Below, in pieces: positions 1-7,974 of a DNA stretch of 31,439 nucleotides. The notes beneath the pieces were generated by a model. The model did no database searches, had not been told where the DNA came from, and worked only from the letters and a program-made list of their open reading frames with translations. Location: assembly GCA_934133175.1 (NCBI GenBank), contig CAKPAX010000019.1, positions 1 to 31,439 of the forward strand. The letters run 5' to 3'. Both the position numbers and the translations under genes were made by a program. Numbering within the stretch: the first letter of the stretch is position 1; every line of letters begins with the position of its first letter. This DNA is from an uncultured Clostridia bacterium (GTDB lineage Bacteria; Bacillota; Clostridia; TANB77; CAG-508).

Positions 1-1052
1 TAACAGATGCATCTGATAAACATTCTAAAACTGAAAAATGTATAGAACATCATATTGATATTATGATTGATGATTCTGTTCGTATATGTAGTGATTGTTT
101 TAAAAATAGAATAAATACACTTTTAATGGATACACCATATAATAAATATGAAAAAAATATAACTAGAGTTAACAATTGGGAAGAAATATATGAATATATT
201 TCAAATTATAAAGTGAATGTAATATTAGATACAGACACATATAATGAATGTGATGATCAATTTGCATTATCATATATGTTAAAAAATCATAATTTGTTTA
301 ATGTAGAGGCTATTACAGTTGCACCATATTCTCATAAAACAAGAAATGTATCAGTAAAAGATGGGCAAGAATTAAGTTATAATGAAATATTAAAAATATG
401 TAATTGGGTAGATTTTAATACAGAGAATAAAGTTTTTAAAGGTTCAATGGACTATATTCAAAATGGCTATAATGATGATAATGAAGCTGTTAATAAAATT
501 ATTGAAATAGCACAAAAAAATGATAAAACTTACATTATTGCAATTGGAGCAATTACTAATGTTGCACTTGCTATAAAAAAACAACCTAAAATAATTGATA
601 AAATAGAAATTGTATGGTTGGGGGGAAACGAGCTGAATTATAAAGATAACTTAGAATATAATTTTAGGCAAGATATTGAGGCTGTTAAAATAGTATTGAA
701 TTCAAAAGTTAAACTTACTATACTACCTTGTAAAAATGTAGTCTCTGAATTAAGAATAGATATAAATACACTAAAAGAAAATATAGGTAACAAGTCAGAA
801 CTTTGTAATTACTTAATTGATAGATTTTATAATGATGGATATCATGGAATACAAGAAGAAAGAGTAATATGGGATATATCTTGTATCGCTTATATGATAA
901 ATAAAGATTGGTTTGAATTTAAGCAAATAAGTTGTCCTAATATTAGAGAAGATACTTCTTATGAACTTACTGAAAATAAACACAATATAACTTTTGTTAC
1001 AAAAGTAGATAAAGACAAAATATATAAAGATTTATTCAGAAAGTTGGGGTAA
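1..1052 (+). CDS. HAD-type phosphatase / nucleoside hydrolase fusion (5' end outside window)
   Basis: The reading frame is open from base 3, so the gene starts upstream and any ATG near base 63 is internal. The visible N-terminal part reads like the end of a HAD nucleotidase of the NT5C type: it has IDIMIDDS (the last acidic HAD motif), then a YNK...RVNNWEEI segment. About 50 residues later an inosine-uridine nucleoside hydrolase domain begins. It shows the calcium-binding motif DTDTYNECDD, GAITNVALAI, WLGG, EYNFRQDIEA and a late WD. A nucleotidase joined to a nucleoside hydrolase could take a nucleoside monophosphate to free base plus ribose. That two-step role is inferred; the domain calls rest on motifs. 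The next gene starts 3 bases after the stop, so the two are probably co-transcribed. Confidence 0.75.
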   Translation, partial: TDASDKHSKTEKCIEHHIDIMIDDSVRICSDCFKNRINTLLMDTPYNKYEKNITRVNNWEEIYEYISNYKVNVILDTDTYNECDDQFALSYMLKNHNLFNVEAITVAPYSHKTRNVSVKDGQELSYNEILKICNWVDFNTENKVFKGSMDYIQNGYNDDNEAVNKIIEIAQKNDKTYIIAIGAITNVALAIKKQPKIIDKIEIVWLGGNELNYKDNLEYNFRQDIEAVKIVLNSKVKLTILPCKNVVSELRIDINTLKENIGNKSELCNYLIDRFYNDGYHGIQEERVIWDISCIAYMINKDWFEFKQISCPNIREDTSYELTENKHNITFVTKVDKDKIYKDLFRKLG

Positions 1053-1055
1053 TAT

Positions 1056-1589
1056 ATGGAATTATATGTAGTTAGACATGGAAGAACAAATTGTAATGAT
1101 GAAAATAAATACAACGGTAAGTTGGATGAGGATATTAATGAAATTGGTATAGAACAAGCAAAGTCAGCAAGCAAAGAAGTAAAAAAATTGGATATAGATT
1201 TAATAATATGTTCTCCATTAATAAGAACAAGGCATACTTGTAATATTATAAATGTTAATAATGTACCAATCATTTATGATAAAAGATTAGAAGAAAGAGA
1301 TTGTGGAATATTAACAAATGAAAAATTAGGAGAATTTTATTATACTGATTATTGGAATTATTATTCAGATAAAAAGATTGAAGGATTAGAGACAATACAA
1401 GAGTTATTTAAAAGGGTTGATTCTTTTCTAGATGAAATAAAGGAAAAATATAAAGATAAAAATATTTTACTTGTAACTCATGGGGGTGTTGCAAGAGGAA
1501 TCTATTTTTATTTTAACCCAATTCCAGAAGACGGAAAATTAGAAAGTTTTGGTTCAAGTAATTGTGAAATAAAGAAATATCAATTATAA
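1056..1589 (+). CDS. Histidine phosphatase family protein (phosphoglycerate mutase-like)
   Basis: The 177-residue protein opens with the family signature VVRHGRTN near residues 5-12, where H8 is the expected phospho-accepting histidine. A second catalytic histidine appears in LLVTHGGVARG near the C-terminus, and an acidic EERDCG segment lies between. This is a complete single-domain member of the branch-2 histidine phosphatases, which dephosphorylate sugar phosphates, nucleotides or cofactor intermediates. The substrate cannot be read from sequence. The start follows the preceding stop by 3 bases with a G-rich SD (TTGGGG) inside the upstream gene, indicating translational coupling to the HAD/nucleoside hydrolase gene. 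Confidence 0.85.
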   Translation: MELYVVRHGRTNCNDENKYNGKLDEDINEIGIEQAKSASKEVKKLDIDLIICSPLIRTRHTCNIINVNNVPIIYDKRLEERDCGILTNEKLGEFYYTDYWNYYSDKKIEGLETIQELFKRVDSFLDEIKEKYKDKNILLVTHGGVARGIYFYFNPIPEDGKLESFGSSNCEIKKYQL

Positions 1590-1636
1590 GATTAACAAAT
1601 AAAAAAGCAGAAAATTTATAAAGATTGAGAGAATAA

Positions 1637-2830
1637 ATGGAAAAAAATAATAGAAAATATATAGCTATAATTGAATTTTTAAGAAAATTTATGAGTGTAT
1701 TCTTTTCTTTGTTTTTCAATATATATATATTAAAAATTGTAAACAATGATATGAATTTTATTCTAAAGTATACTGTATACTCAGTAATTCTAGGATTTGT
1801 ATTAGAATATGTTTTATTAAAAATAATAAATTCAAAAAATGCTAGTTTTATTTATAGAATGAGTTTTATATTAAGTGTATTAAGTATAATAATTTTGATT
1901 ATATTTAAAGAAAATATTGTAAATTATATATTATTATTTAAAACTTTAGATACAATGAGGTTACTATTTTATTCAGTACCATATGAACTTATTATAATAG
2001 GATCAAATAGCAATAAATCAATGAGTAGTTACTTGGCAAATTTAAACATATTAGGGAATATTACAGCGATATTAACACCTATATTTTCTGGATTTGTAAT
2101 AGAAAAATTTTCATATAATATTCTATTTATTATATTGGCAATAGAAACAATATTAATAATATTAGTATCTTTAAAAATTAAGGATTTTACAGTACAAGAT
2201 AATAAAATGAATTTAAAAGAATACTGGAAAATCGCAAAAGATAAGCAACATATAAAAGATATATATAATTGTATGTTTTTTAGAAGAATATCAGCACAAG
2301 GTGCAATGACAGAATTATTACCAATTGTTTTATTTTTAAGACTTGGTACAGAATTTAGTTTTGGAAGTTATAATACAGTATTTGCATTAATTTCAATTAT
2401 TTCATTGCAAATACTAAAAATAATAAATAGTAAAAATATAAACAAAAGATTTTATCCATATATGGCAATAGCAATTTTTATATCATCTTTATTTGTTGTA
2501 TTTAATACAAGTTTTATAGCATTATTAATTTATTATATATTAATGAACTCATTTGGAACAATAATTGAATCTGAGTCATGTAGCTTGGTATATTCAGCAA
2601 TTAAAGTAGATAATTTAGAAAAATACAGAAAAGAGCATATAATGATGTTTAATATTTATATGTTTTTAGGACAACTAATAAGTTATAGTTTGGTATTTAT
2701 TTTGTATAATTATTTCTACAATGTAAATATATTATCAATCACAATTGCTATTTTAATGTTTTTCTTAATAATAGCTACAATTTATTTAAGAAAAACAGAA
2801 GATTATATGTATAAATGTATGAAAAGATAA
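1637..2830 (+). CDS. MFS-type membrane transporter
   Basis: This 397-residue protein is almost entirely hydrophobic segments separated by short Lys/Arg/Asn-rich loops, consistent with 11 to 12 membrane helices. A central cytoplasmic loop around residues 190-215 (LKIKDFTVQDNKMNLKEYW) splits it into two halves, as in the major facilitator superfamily. No substrate motif is recognisable. It sits 47 bases after the histidine phosphatase in the same direction, with a modest SD (GAGAG), so it may export or import a compound handled by the neighbouring hydrolases. That link is inference. A single-protein transporter of another family cannot be excluded. Confidence 0.65.
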   Translation: MEKNNRKYIAIIEFLRKFMSVFFSLFFNIYILKIVNNDMNFILKYTVYSVILGFVLEYVLLKIINSKNASFIYRMSFILSVLSIIILIIFKENIVNYILLFKTLDTMRLLFYSVPYELIIIGSNSNKSMSSYLANLNILGNITAILTPIFSGFVIEKFSYNILFIILAIETILIILVSLKIKDFTVQDNKMNLKEYWKIAKDKQHIKDIYNCMFFRRISAQGAMTELLPIVLFLRLGTEFSFGSYNTVFALISIISLQILKIINSKNINKRFYPYMAIAIFISSLFVVFNTSFIALLIYYILMNSFGTIIESESCSLVYSAIKVDNLEKYRKEHIMMFNIYMFLGQLISYSLVFILYNYFYNVNILSITIAILMFFLIIATIYLRKTEDYMYKCMKR

Positions 2831-2834
2831 ATTT

Positions 2835-2843
2835 TGATATAAT
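2835..2843 (+). promoter_or_regulatory. Extended -10 promoter for the HD hydrolase gene
   Basis: TGATATAAT is a perfect -10 hexamer with the TGn extension, 27 bases upstream of the HD gene ATG. No good -35 is seen at 16-18 bp. It lies in the 40-base gap after the transporter stop, so the HD gene can be transcribed on its own. Confidence 0.45.
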
Positions 2844-2870
2844 AAAATTAAAAATATAAGGAGAAAAAAT

Positions 2871-3479
2871 ATGAAATTAACAAGTGAAGAAGCAAGAAAT
2901 TTATTAGAAATTGAAAGAAAAAGAGCAAAAGATGATAGATGGATTGGACATTGTTTATCTGTTGGTAATAGTGCTGGAAGACTTGCAAAGGCATTAAAAG
3001 AAAATGGTATGGACATTGATGTAGATGAAACAATAACTCTTGGTTATTTACATGATATTGGTAAATATAGTGGAGAATCACATAATCATGTTATGAAAGG
3101 GTATGAATACTTAAAAGAAAAGGGATATGATGATGATTTTTGTAATATATGTTTAACACATTCATACTTAAATAATGATATTTTATGTACTGCTGGAGGA
3201 GTACCAAACCCAGAAGATAATCCATTTTTAACAAATTTTATAAAAACACATGAATATACAATAGAAGAAAAATTAATTAATTTGTTTGATTTAATGTGTC
3301 CACAATATAATAAAGTATTTACAGTTGATAAAAGATTAATTGATATAATGATTAGAAGAGGAGCTTATTCTAATACACAATATCATATAAAAGAAACATA
3401 CAAATTAAAAGAATATTTTGATAATTTATTAGGATTTAATTTATATGATTTATTTCCAGAGATAAAGGAAAATTTGTAA
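2871..3479 (+). CDS. HD-domain metal-dependent phosphohydrolase
   Basis: The 202-residue protein carries the HD superfamily pattern: an upstream histidine in WIGHCLSVGNSA (H27), then GYLHDIGKYSG with H61-D62, followed by HNHVMKGYEYL and LTHSYL. Members hydrolyse phosphate esters or nucleotides (YedJ, YqeK and small nucleotidase groups). The length suits a stand-alone HD hydrolase rather than a Rel/Spo or HD-GYP protein, since no extra domain is visible. The SD is AAGGAG 8 bases before the ATG. It sits among other phosphate-handling enzymes (HAD/nucleoside hydrolase, histidine phosphatase, Nudix). The exact substrate is unknown. Confidence 0.8.
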   Translation: MKLTSEEARNLLEIERKRAKDDRWIGHCLSVGNSAGRLAKALKENGMDIDVDETITLGYLHDIGKYSGESHNHVMKGYEYLKEKGYDDDFCNICLTHSYLNNDILCTAGGVPNPEDNPFLTNFIKTHEYTIEEKLINLFDLMCPQYNKVFTVDKRLIDIMIRRGAYSNTQYHIKETYKLKEYFDNLLGFNLYDLFPEIKENL

Positions 3480-3556
3480 TGATTGTAAAAAGTAAATAGA
3501 GATTTAATATGTTAATATTAGATGGAAATAAGCTAGTAAAAAAAGTGTAATATAAA

Positions 3557-3565
3557 TGGTATAAT
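3557..3565 (+). promoter_or_regulatory. Extended -10 promoter for the Nudix gene
   Basis: TGGTATAAT provides a consensus -10 with TGn extension about 50 bases upstream of the Nudix start. No convincing -35 is present, which is common for extended -10 promoters. Confidence 0.4.
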
Positions 3566-3616
3566 TATAAAAGTAATTTGTAGTTGAAACTAAATTTAAA
3601 ATTGAAGGAGCTAATA

Positions 3617-4042
3617 ATGAGAAAATTAAACTTAATAGTAGTATTTAATAAAAATCTAGATAAGGTACTTTTTTGTATCAGAGCAAAGGAACCATATAAA
3701 GGTTTATATAATTTTGTAGGAGGTAAAGTAGAAAAAGATGAGTCTAATGATGATGCAGCATACAGAGAATTATTTGAAGAAACAGGAATATCTAACAAAG
3801 ATATAGAACTAGATCATTTCATGGATTTAAATTACTTCAAATATGAAAATAATCTGCAAGTTTATTATGGAATTTTAAAACATGAAGTAAAATTGGTAGA
3901 AGAAAAAAATAAATTAGAATGGGTAAGTATAAACGAAGAAATATTAGATAATTCTAAATTTGCCGGTAATTATAATATACCTCATATTATAAGACAGATA
4001 AAAATTTATTTGGAAAATGGTACAGAAATTGATAAATGTTAA
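3617..4042 (+). CDS. Nudix hydrolase
   Basis: The protein has a complete Nudix box, G-x5-E-x7-REL-x-EE-x-GI: GKVEKDES, then AAYRELFEETGI at about residues 36-58. The preceding strand pattern (LNLIVVFNK, KGLYNFVGG) resembles MutT-like 8-oxo-dGTP or NTP diphosphatases. The ATG at 3617 is chosen over an in-frame ATG at 3584. Here GGAG lies 7 bases upstream, and translation then begins MRKLNLIVVF, matching the usual start of the fold. That gives 141 residues. It is the last plus-strand gene before a bidirectional terminator. A role in nucleotide-pool cleaning fits the neighbours but is inferred. Confidence 0.85.
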   Translation: MRKLNLIVVFNKNLDKVLFCIRAKEPYKGLYNFVGGKVEKDESNDDAAYRELFEETGISNKDIELDHFMDLNYFKYENNLQVYYGILKHEVKLVEEKNKLEWVSINEEILDNSKFAGNYNIPHIIRQIKIYLENGTEIDKC

Positions 4043-4143
4043 ATCAACAAAGAGGGAAGTTTAATTAAAGTAATGTTCAACTTATAATGCAAATAGATAT
4101 TACTTATGTTTTTTATATTTAAGCAGTATTTATAAATGATATT

Positions 4144-4186
4144 AAAAAAAGGATAATAAGATTATTAATCTTATTATCCTTTTTTA
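4144..4186. terminator. Bidirectional intrinsic terminator
   Basis: A perfect 12-bp stem (GGATAATAAGAT at 4151-4162 against ATCTTATTATCC at 4168-4179) has a 5-base loop. It is flanked by seven A on the left and six T on the right, so it works in both directions. It separates the convergent Nudix gene and the minus-strand orphan gene. Confidence 0.9.
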
Positions 4187-4191
4187 GACAA

Positions 4192-4467
4192 TTAGTCCAT
4201 CCAGCAGGAAAGTTGAGGAGATGACAGATAAATATCTATTGCTTCTCCTGAAGACAGCTCTTCATCATTAATCAATTTTAGCATATGTTCTTCGCTAACG
4301 ATACTAGAAGAGTACATTCCATCTTCAGAGAAACCAATAAAATATTTATTAGCTCTACATTTTACCAAGAAATAAAATTCTTCATGTTTAGAACTTTTAA
4401 ATTCCATAGTAAAACTTCTTTTTTCCAATGTTCCTACAGGCATTTGCCGTAATGTTTCTAGTGTCAT
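4192..4467 (-). CDS. Hypothetical 91-residue protein, orphan
   Basis: I do not recognise this protein. It is soluble-looking, mildly acidic, with no signal peptide or membrane helix. It has a hydrophilic start (LETLRQMPVGTLEKRSF), a central strand-rich part (EFYFLVKCRANKYFIGF) and an acidic C-terminal third ending in SCWMD. It is very likely a real gene. The SD AGGAGGG lies 6 bases before the ATG. A TTGAAA-17-TATAAT promoter and a palindrome sit upstream (4525-4584), and a terminator begins right after the stop. Its codons are less A/T-biased than its neighbours (several CTG, CGG, CCT), which may mean acquisition. It stands alone against the direction of surrounding genes. Confidence 0.75.
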   Translation of the reverse strand: MTLETLRQMPVGTLEKRSFTMEFKSSKHEEFYFLVKCRANKYFIGFSEDGMYSSSIVSEEHMLKLINDEELSSGEAIDIYLSSPQLSCWMD

Positions 4468-4524
4468 TTTTTCCCTCCTAACAATTGTTTTTCGAGATTT
4501 TACAACATTGCTATTTTTATTCTA

Positions 4525-4542
4525 ATTCGTATAGCTACGAAT
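4525..4542. promoter_or_regulatory. Palindromic operator candidate for the 91-residue protein gene
   Basis: ATTCGTA and TACGAAT form a perfect 7-bp inverted repeat around TAGC. It sits about 7-24 bases downstream of the predicted start of transcription of the minus-strand gene, where a bound repressor would block elongation. It could also form an RNA hairpin in the leader. Confidence 0.4.
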
Positions 4543-4555
4543 ATTTACAAAGGAT

Positions 4556-4584
4556 ATTATATCACTGTTTGCATAATTTTTCAA
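4556..4584 (-). promoter_or_regulatory. Sigma-A promoter of the 91-residue protein gene
   Basis: On the minus strand, TTGAAA (4584-4579) and TATAAT (4561-4556) are separated by exactly 17 bp. Predicted transcription starts near 4549, giving a leader of about 80 nt before the ATG. Confidence 0.75.
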
Positions 4585-4774
4585 TGATTCTTACTATTTT
4601 TAGATATTACAAATTAGAAATTCAAAGTATTCAATATTGTGTATTTATTCATAAATGGTACACAAATAAATTAATAACGAATGTAATTTGCCAGTAAGTA
4701 TTAAAAACTAATAATATCATATATAATTTTTATTGGATTTTAGTAAAATTATAGAGAGTTTTATTATTTTATAG
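4585..4774. other. Intergenic spacer without recognised gene
   Basis: Between the divergent promoters of the orphan gene and the amidotransferase-like gene there is only AT-rich sequence. A 70-codon open frame on the plus strand (4485-4697) has no SD and a composition typical of chance. Confidence 0.6.
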
Positions 4775-4780
4775 TATAAT
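4775..4780 (+). promoter_or_regulatory. -10 box upstream of the amidotransferase-like gene
   Basis: A perfect TATAAT lies 39 bases before the chosen ATG. No clear -35 is visible at 16-18 bp, so activation by another factor or a weak promoter is possible. Confidence 0.4.
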
Positions 4781-4819
4781 AACGTAAGTTATTGTTTTTA
4801 TATGGTGGGTGATAGCAAT

Positions 4820-5530
4820 ATGCGTTTAAATAGAAAACCAATTATTGGTATTGTTTTAAAACATTTTTTAAAAGAAGAAATAAGACCTAATATGTTTGTA
4901 CGAGATGAAGTAAAACAAGCTATTTTTGATAATGGCGGTATAGCAATTGGCATAATCTTGCCAAAGTCTGAAAAAGTTGATGTTGAAGATAAATGGGAAA
5001 ATAATCTTAACAATATTGAATATAATAATTTAATTTCACAAATAAATTTATGTGATGGAATATTATTTCAAGGCGGTGGAGCTTGTGATAATTACGAAAT
5101 GATAATAGCTAAATATTGTTATGATAATAATATACCAACTCTTGGGATTTGTTGTGGTCAAAATGTTATGGTTAGAGCTTTAGGAGGAACAACTAGACTA
5201 ATAGAAAATCCTGAAAAACATAACACAAATGATTTATATGCACATTCTGTAAAAGTGCTCAATAATACAGAGTTTTCTAAGATTATAGGAAAGGACGTAA
5301 TCAAAGTTAATTCTAGACATAAAAAAACAGTAGATACACATCCTAACTTAATAGTAAATTGTATATGTGAAGATGGATATATTGATGGTTTAGAAGCACC
5401 TGATAAAACTTTTTATATGGCTTTTAGATTTCATCCAGAGAGTTTATATAAAATAGATAAAAATCACAATAAAATATTCGAAGAATTTATAAAAAGATGT
5501 AATGGAGAAAAAAATGAAACAAAGACTTAA
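4820..5530 (+). CDS. Class-I glutamine amidotransferase-like hydrolase (peptidase C26 family)
   Basis: The catalytic triad of the C26 gamma-glutamyl hydrolase family is visible. The nucleophile is C111 in LGICCGQ, with H205 and E207 in RFHPES. GILFQGGGACD matches the oxyanion-strand region. Family members cleave gamma-glutamyl amide bonds, for example gamma-glutamyl-GABA (PuuD-like) or related gamma-glutamyl compounds. The ATG at 4820 is preferred over 4802 because GGTGGGTGA gives an SD about 8 bases upstream and the protein then begins MRLNRKPIIGI, as relatives do. This gives 236 residues. The stop overlaps the next gene by 17 bases, so the hydrolase and exporter are translationally coupled. 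The substrate is unknown. Confidence 0.8.
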   Translation: MRLNRKPIIGIVLKHFLKEEIRPNMFVRDEVKQAIFDNGGIAIGIILPKSEKVDVEDKWENNLNNIEYNNLISQINLCDGILFQGGGACDNYEMIIAKYCYDNNIPTLGICCGQNVMVRALGGTTRLIENPEKHNTNDLYAHSVKVLNNTEFSKIIGKDVIKVNSRHKKTVDTHPNLIVNCICEDGYIDGLEAPDKTFYMAFRFHPESLYKIDKNHNKIFEEFIKRCNGEKNETKT

Positions 5531-6773
5531 TAAAAATATTTTTAACACATTTTTATTTGCTTTGCCATATATATTAGTTGAATTTACAAATACATTATTA
5601 GTTATTATAGATAAATCTATGTCTAATTCTATAGGAAAAACTGCAATAATTGTATTTTCTTCTTTTGTTACTTTAAATTGGGCGATTAATACAATTCAAG
5701 CTTGTATAAGTAATGCGCATGCAATAGTGTTAGCAAGAGATAAAGAAAATTATAAAAAAGTTAATAGTTCAGCGATGTTAATAGAATTAGTTAGTTCTGT
5801 AGTGATGTCTATATTAATTTTTATTTTTTCAAATCAAATAACATATGTGTATAATTTAGAAAATGATGCAAGAGAAATATTAACGATAATATTAAAATTA
5901 AAAGCGATACAATTACCATTATTAGCAATAGGATATGTTCCTAAAAATATATTGAAGATTAATAATAAAACAAATAGAATTTGGATTTCAATAGTTGTTT
6001 CATCGCTAATAAATATAACAGGAGATTATATAAGTATAAAATTAGGATATAATGAAATTGGAATATATATAGCAACAATAATCTCTCAGCTTGTAAATAC
6101 TATATTGTTATTATTATTTTCTAAATATAAAAGGTATAAAAGTAGTTTAGATTATATAAAACAAATACTATATTTTGCAAAAGATTTAATATTTAATAAG
6201 ATTGTTCAAAGAATAGTTAATATATATTATACAAGTGTAGCAAGTTCTTTTGGTACTAATATTTATGCTATTCATTGTGTATGTGGGACAATAGTTGATA
6301 CGTTATGCGAAATAATAGAAGGATATTATTCAGGATTATTAGTTCAATATTCAAATGATATTGACAATAAAACAAATAATTTACTAAAAAAAGTAGATAC
6401 AGTTGAATTATATGGAAATATTTTTGCGATTGCATTTATTCCAATATGTATATATCCATTATGGTTAATACTTGGAAATAAAATTCCTTGGGAAAATTGT
6501 AATCCGTATATATGGATATATTCAATTGAATTTGTGGCAACTGTAGCTGGATGTAATTATAGAGCATATTTGTCAGCCAATAAAAATACTAAAGCAATTA
6601 GAATGATGGCATTTATAGGTGGAATTTGTGTGCGAGTTCCTTTATGTTATTTGATTAAAAAATATAATATTGGATTAATTGGACTTGCTTTTGTATGTGG
6701 CATAGATAGAATAGTAAGAGCAATATATTTAAGATTGTATATAAAATTTAATAAAACAAAACTATTTGTATAA
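5514..6773 (+). CDS. MATE-like multidrug/flippase-type exporter
   Basis: About 419 residues with around twelve hydrophobic segments in two similar halves. The N-terminal segment FALPYILVEFTNTLLVIIDKSM and the internal ISNAHAIVLARDKENYKKV and GDYISIKLGYNEIGIYIATIISQL match the pattern of the MATE branch of the MOP superfamily. The ATG at 5514 is preferred to 5502 since GGAG lies 6 bases before it, inside the upstream gene. It overlaps the C26-type hydrolase by 17 bases. Export of the product or substrate of that hydrolase is a reasonable inference. No terminator follows, and the next 246 bases hold no convincing gene. Confidence 0.7.
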   Translation: MKQRLNKNIFNTFLFALPYILVEFTNTLLVIIDKSMSNSIGKTAIIVFSSFVTLNWAINTIQACISNAHAIVLARDKENYKKVNSSAMLIELVSSVVMSILIFIFSNQITYVYNLENDAREILTIILKLKAIQLPLLAIGYVPKNILKINNKTNRIWISIVVSSLINITGDYISIKLGYNEIGIYIATIISQLVNTILLLLFSKYKRYKSSLDYIKQILYFAKDLIFNKIVQRIVNIYYTSVASSFGTNIYAIHCVCGTIVDTLCEIIEGYYSGLLVQYSNDIDNKTNNLLKKVDTVELYGNIFAIAFIPICIYPLWLILGNKIPWENCNPYIWIYSIEFVATVAGCNYRAYLSANKNTKAIRMMAFIGGICVRVPLCYLIKKYNIGLIGLAFVCGIDRIVRAIYLRLYIKFNKTKLFV

Positions 6774-7006
6774 AATTGTGGAGATGATTGAGAAAACTTT
6801 ATTAGAAATAACATACTTACTAATAAATTTATTATATCATTTTCCGAGATATTTTCAAAGAAGTGTGCTAATGTAGATGCAGAATATTTCTTAGTTATAG
6901 AGTCAGATATAACTAATTTATTAAGTAAATGGATGATTATAAATATTGTGTTAATAAGAGATAAAAATAAATATTAAAGTTGAAAACTATAAAAAGAAAA
7001 TTAGAT

Positions 7007-7012
7007 AGGAGG
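7007..7012 (+). promoter_or_regulatory. Ribosome binding site deciding a TTG start
   Basis: AGGAGG ends 7 bases before TTG at 7020. No ATG is within a usable distance, so the serine hydrolase gene most likely begins at this TTG. Confidence 0.7.
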
Positions 7013-7019
7013 ATTCAAT

Positions 7020-7955
7020 TTGATTAATATACAAGATGTAACAAACAATGTAAGCATGTTGTCAAAAACTTTACCAAGTCTAAATATTGATAGTATATTC
7101 ATTGAACAAGATGGAAAAACTCAAAAGTATTTTTACAAAGAAGAACAATTGCATGAATTAAGAAGTTGTGCTAAAATATTAGTTGCTATGGCCATTGGAA
7201 TAGCAATTGATAAAAAATTATCAATATCAGGTGAAACATTAACTTTAAATACTAAAATTTTTCCAGTAATTAAAGATGTAACAAATATAACAAATAAAAA
7301 TAATATTAAGAAGATTAAAGAATGGACAATAAAGGATTTACTCACTCATACTACTGGTTATGAAGCACAAATGATGTCAGAAAGATTTATACAAGATATT
7401 GACGATAACAAATTAGTAGATTATGCTTTAAATTATGATATTCCATATGAAGTAGGAGTTAGATTTGCTTATAACAATGTAGAACCATTTATATTATCTG
7501 TTTTTTTTCAAGAAGCGTTTAATCAAAACTTGGCAGATTTCATTGATGAAAATATATTTAAAAAAGTTAACATTTTAGATTATAAATGGGAAAAATATGG
7601 TAAATATTGTCCAGGAGCTACTGGATTATATCTTAAACATTCTGATTTTCATAAGATAGGTCAATTATTACTAAATGAAGGAAAATATAACAACAATCAA
7701 ATTGTTTCAAGTAGCTGGATAAAAGAAATGTGTTCTATAAAATTAAAAACACCATCTGCTTACAAACCTGAAAGAGTATTACCTAAAATAGGGGCAGGAT
7801 ATTTTACTTTTATATCACGAGATGGTTATATTTTTAGAGATGGCTCTAATGGACAATATATCATTTTAAATAAAGATAAAAATTTGTTGATAACTATAAT
7901 GGCGACAGAGAAAGATATGAAAAATGTTACTGAAATATTGAGAAATTTAATATAA
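7020..7955 (+). CDS. Serine hydrolase, beta-lactamase class C / penicillin-binding-like fold
   Basis: The 311-residue protein has the SxxK nucleophile motif as S49-C-A-K52 (RSCAKILVAMAIG) and the YxN motif as Y151-N-N153 (FAYNNVEPF). DLLTHTTGY, the conserved loop of this family, lies between them. The third K/HxG element is not clear; GYFTFISRDG or FRDGSNGQY may fill it. There is no signal peptide, so it is probably cytoplasmic and acts as an esterase, amidase or peptidase rather than a secreted beta-lactamase. The start is TTG with an ideal SD. The broken acetyltransferase gene follows 19 bases downstream. Confidence 0.8.
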   Translation: MINIQDVTNNVSMLSKTLPSLNIDSIFIEQDGKTQKYFYKEEQLHELRSCAKILVAMAIGIAIDKKLSISGETLTLNTKIFPVIKDVTNITNKNNIKKIKEWTIKDLLTHTTGYEAQMMSERFIQDIDDNKLVDYALNYDIPYEVGVRFAYNNVEPFILSVFFQEAFNQNLADFIDENIFKKVNILDYKWEKYGKYCPGATGLYLKHSDFHKIGQLLLNEGKYNNNQIVSSSWIKEMCSIKLKTPSAYKPERVLPKIGAGYFTFISRDGYIFRDGSNGQYIILNKDKNLLITIMATEKDMKNVTEILRNLI

Positions 7956-7974
7956 AATTAATGGAGGTAAAATT

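Noticed and set aside
4485..4697. 70-codon open frame on the plus strand between divergent genes
   Set aside because: It has no SD and a composition of chance AT-rich sequence, and it overlaps the promoter and operator of the minus-strand gene.
6774..7006. Two short overlapping open stretches (30 codons from ATG 6784, and about 58 stop-free codons ending near 6978)
   Set aside because: The first has GGAG touching the ATG with no spacing, the second has no start codon. They might be a gene remnant, but I could not match them to a family.
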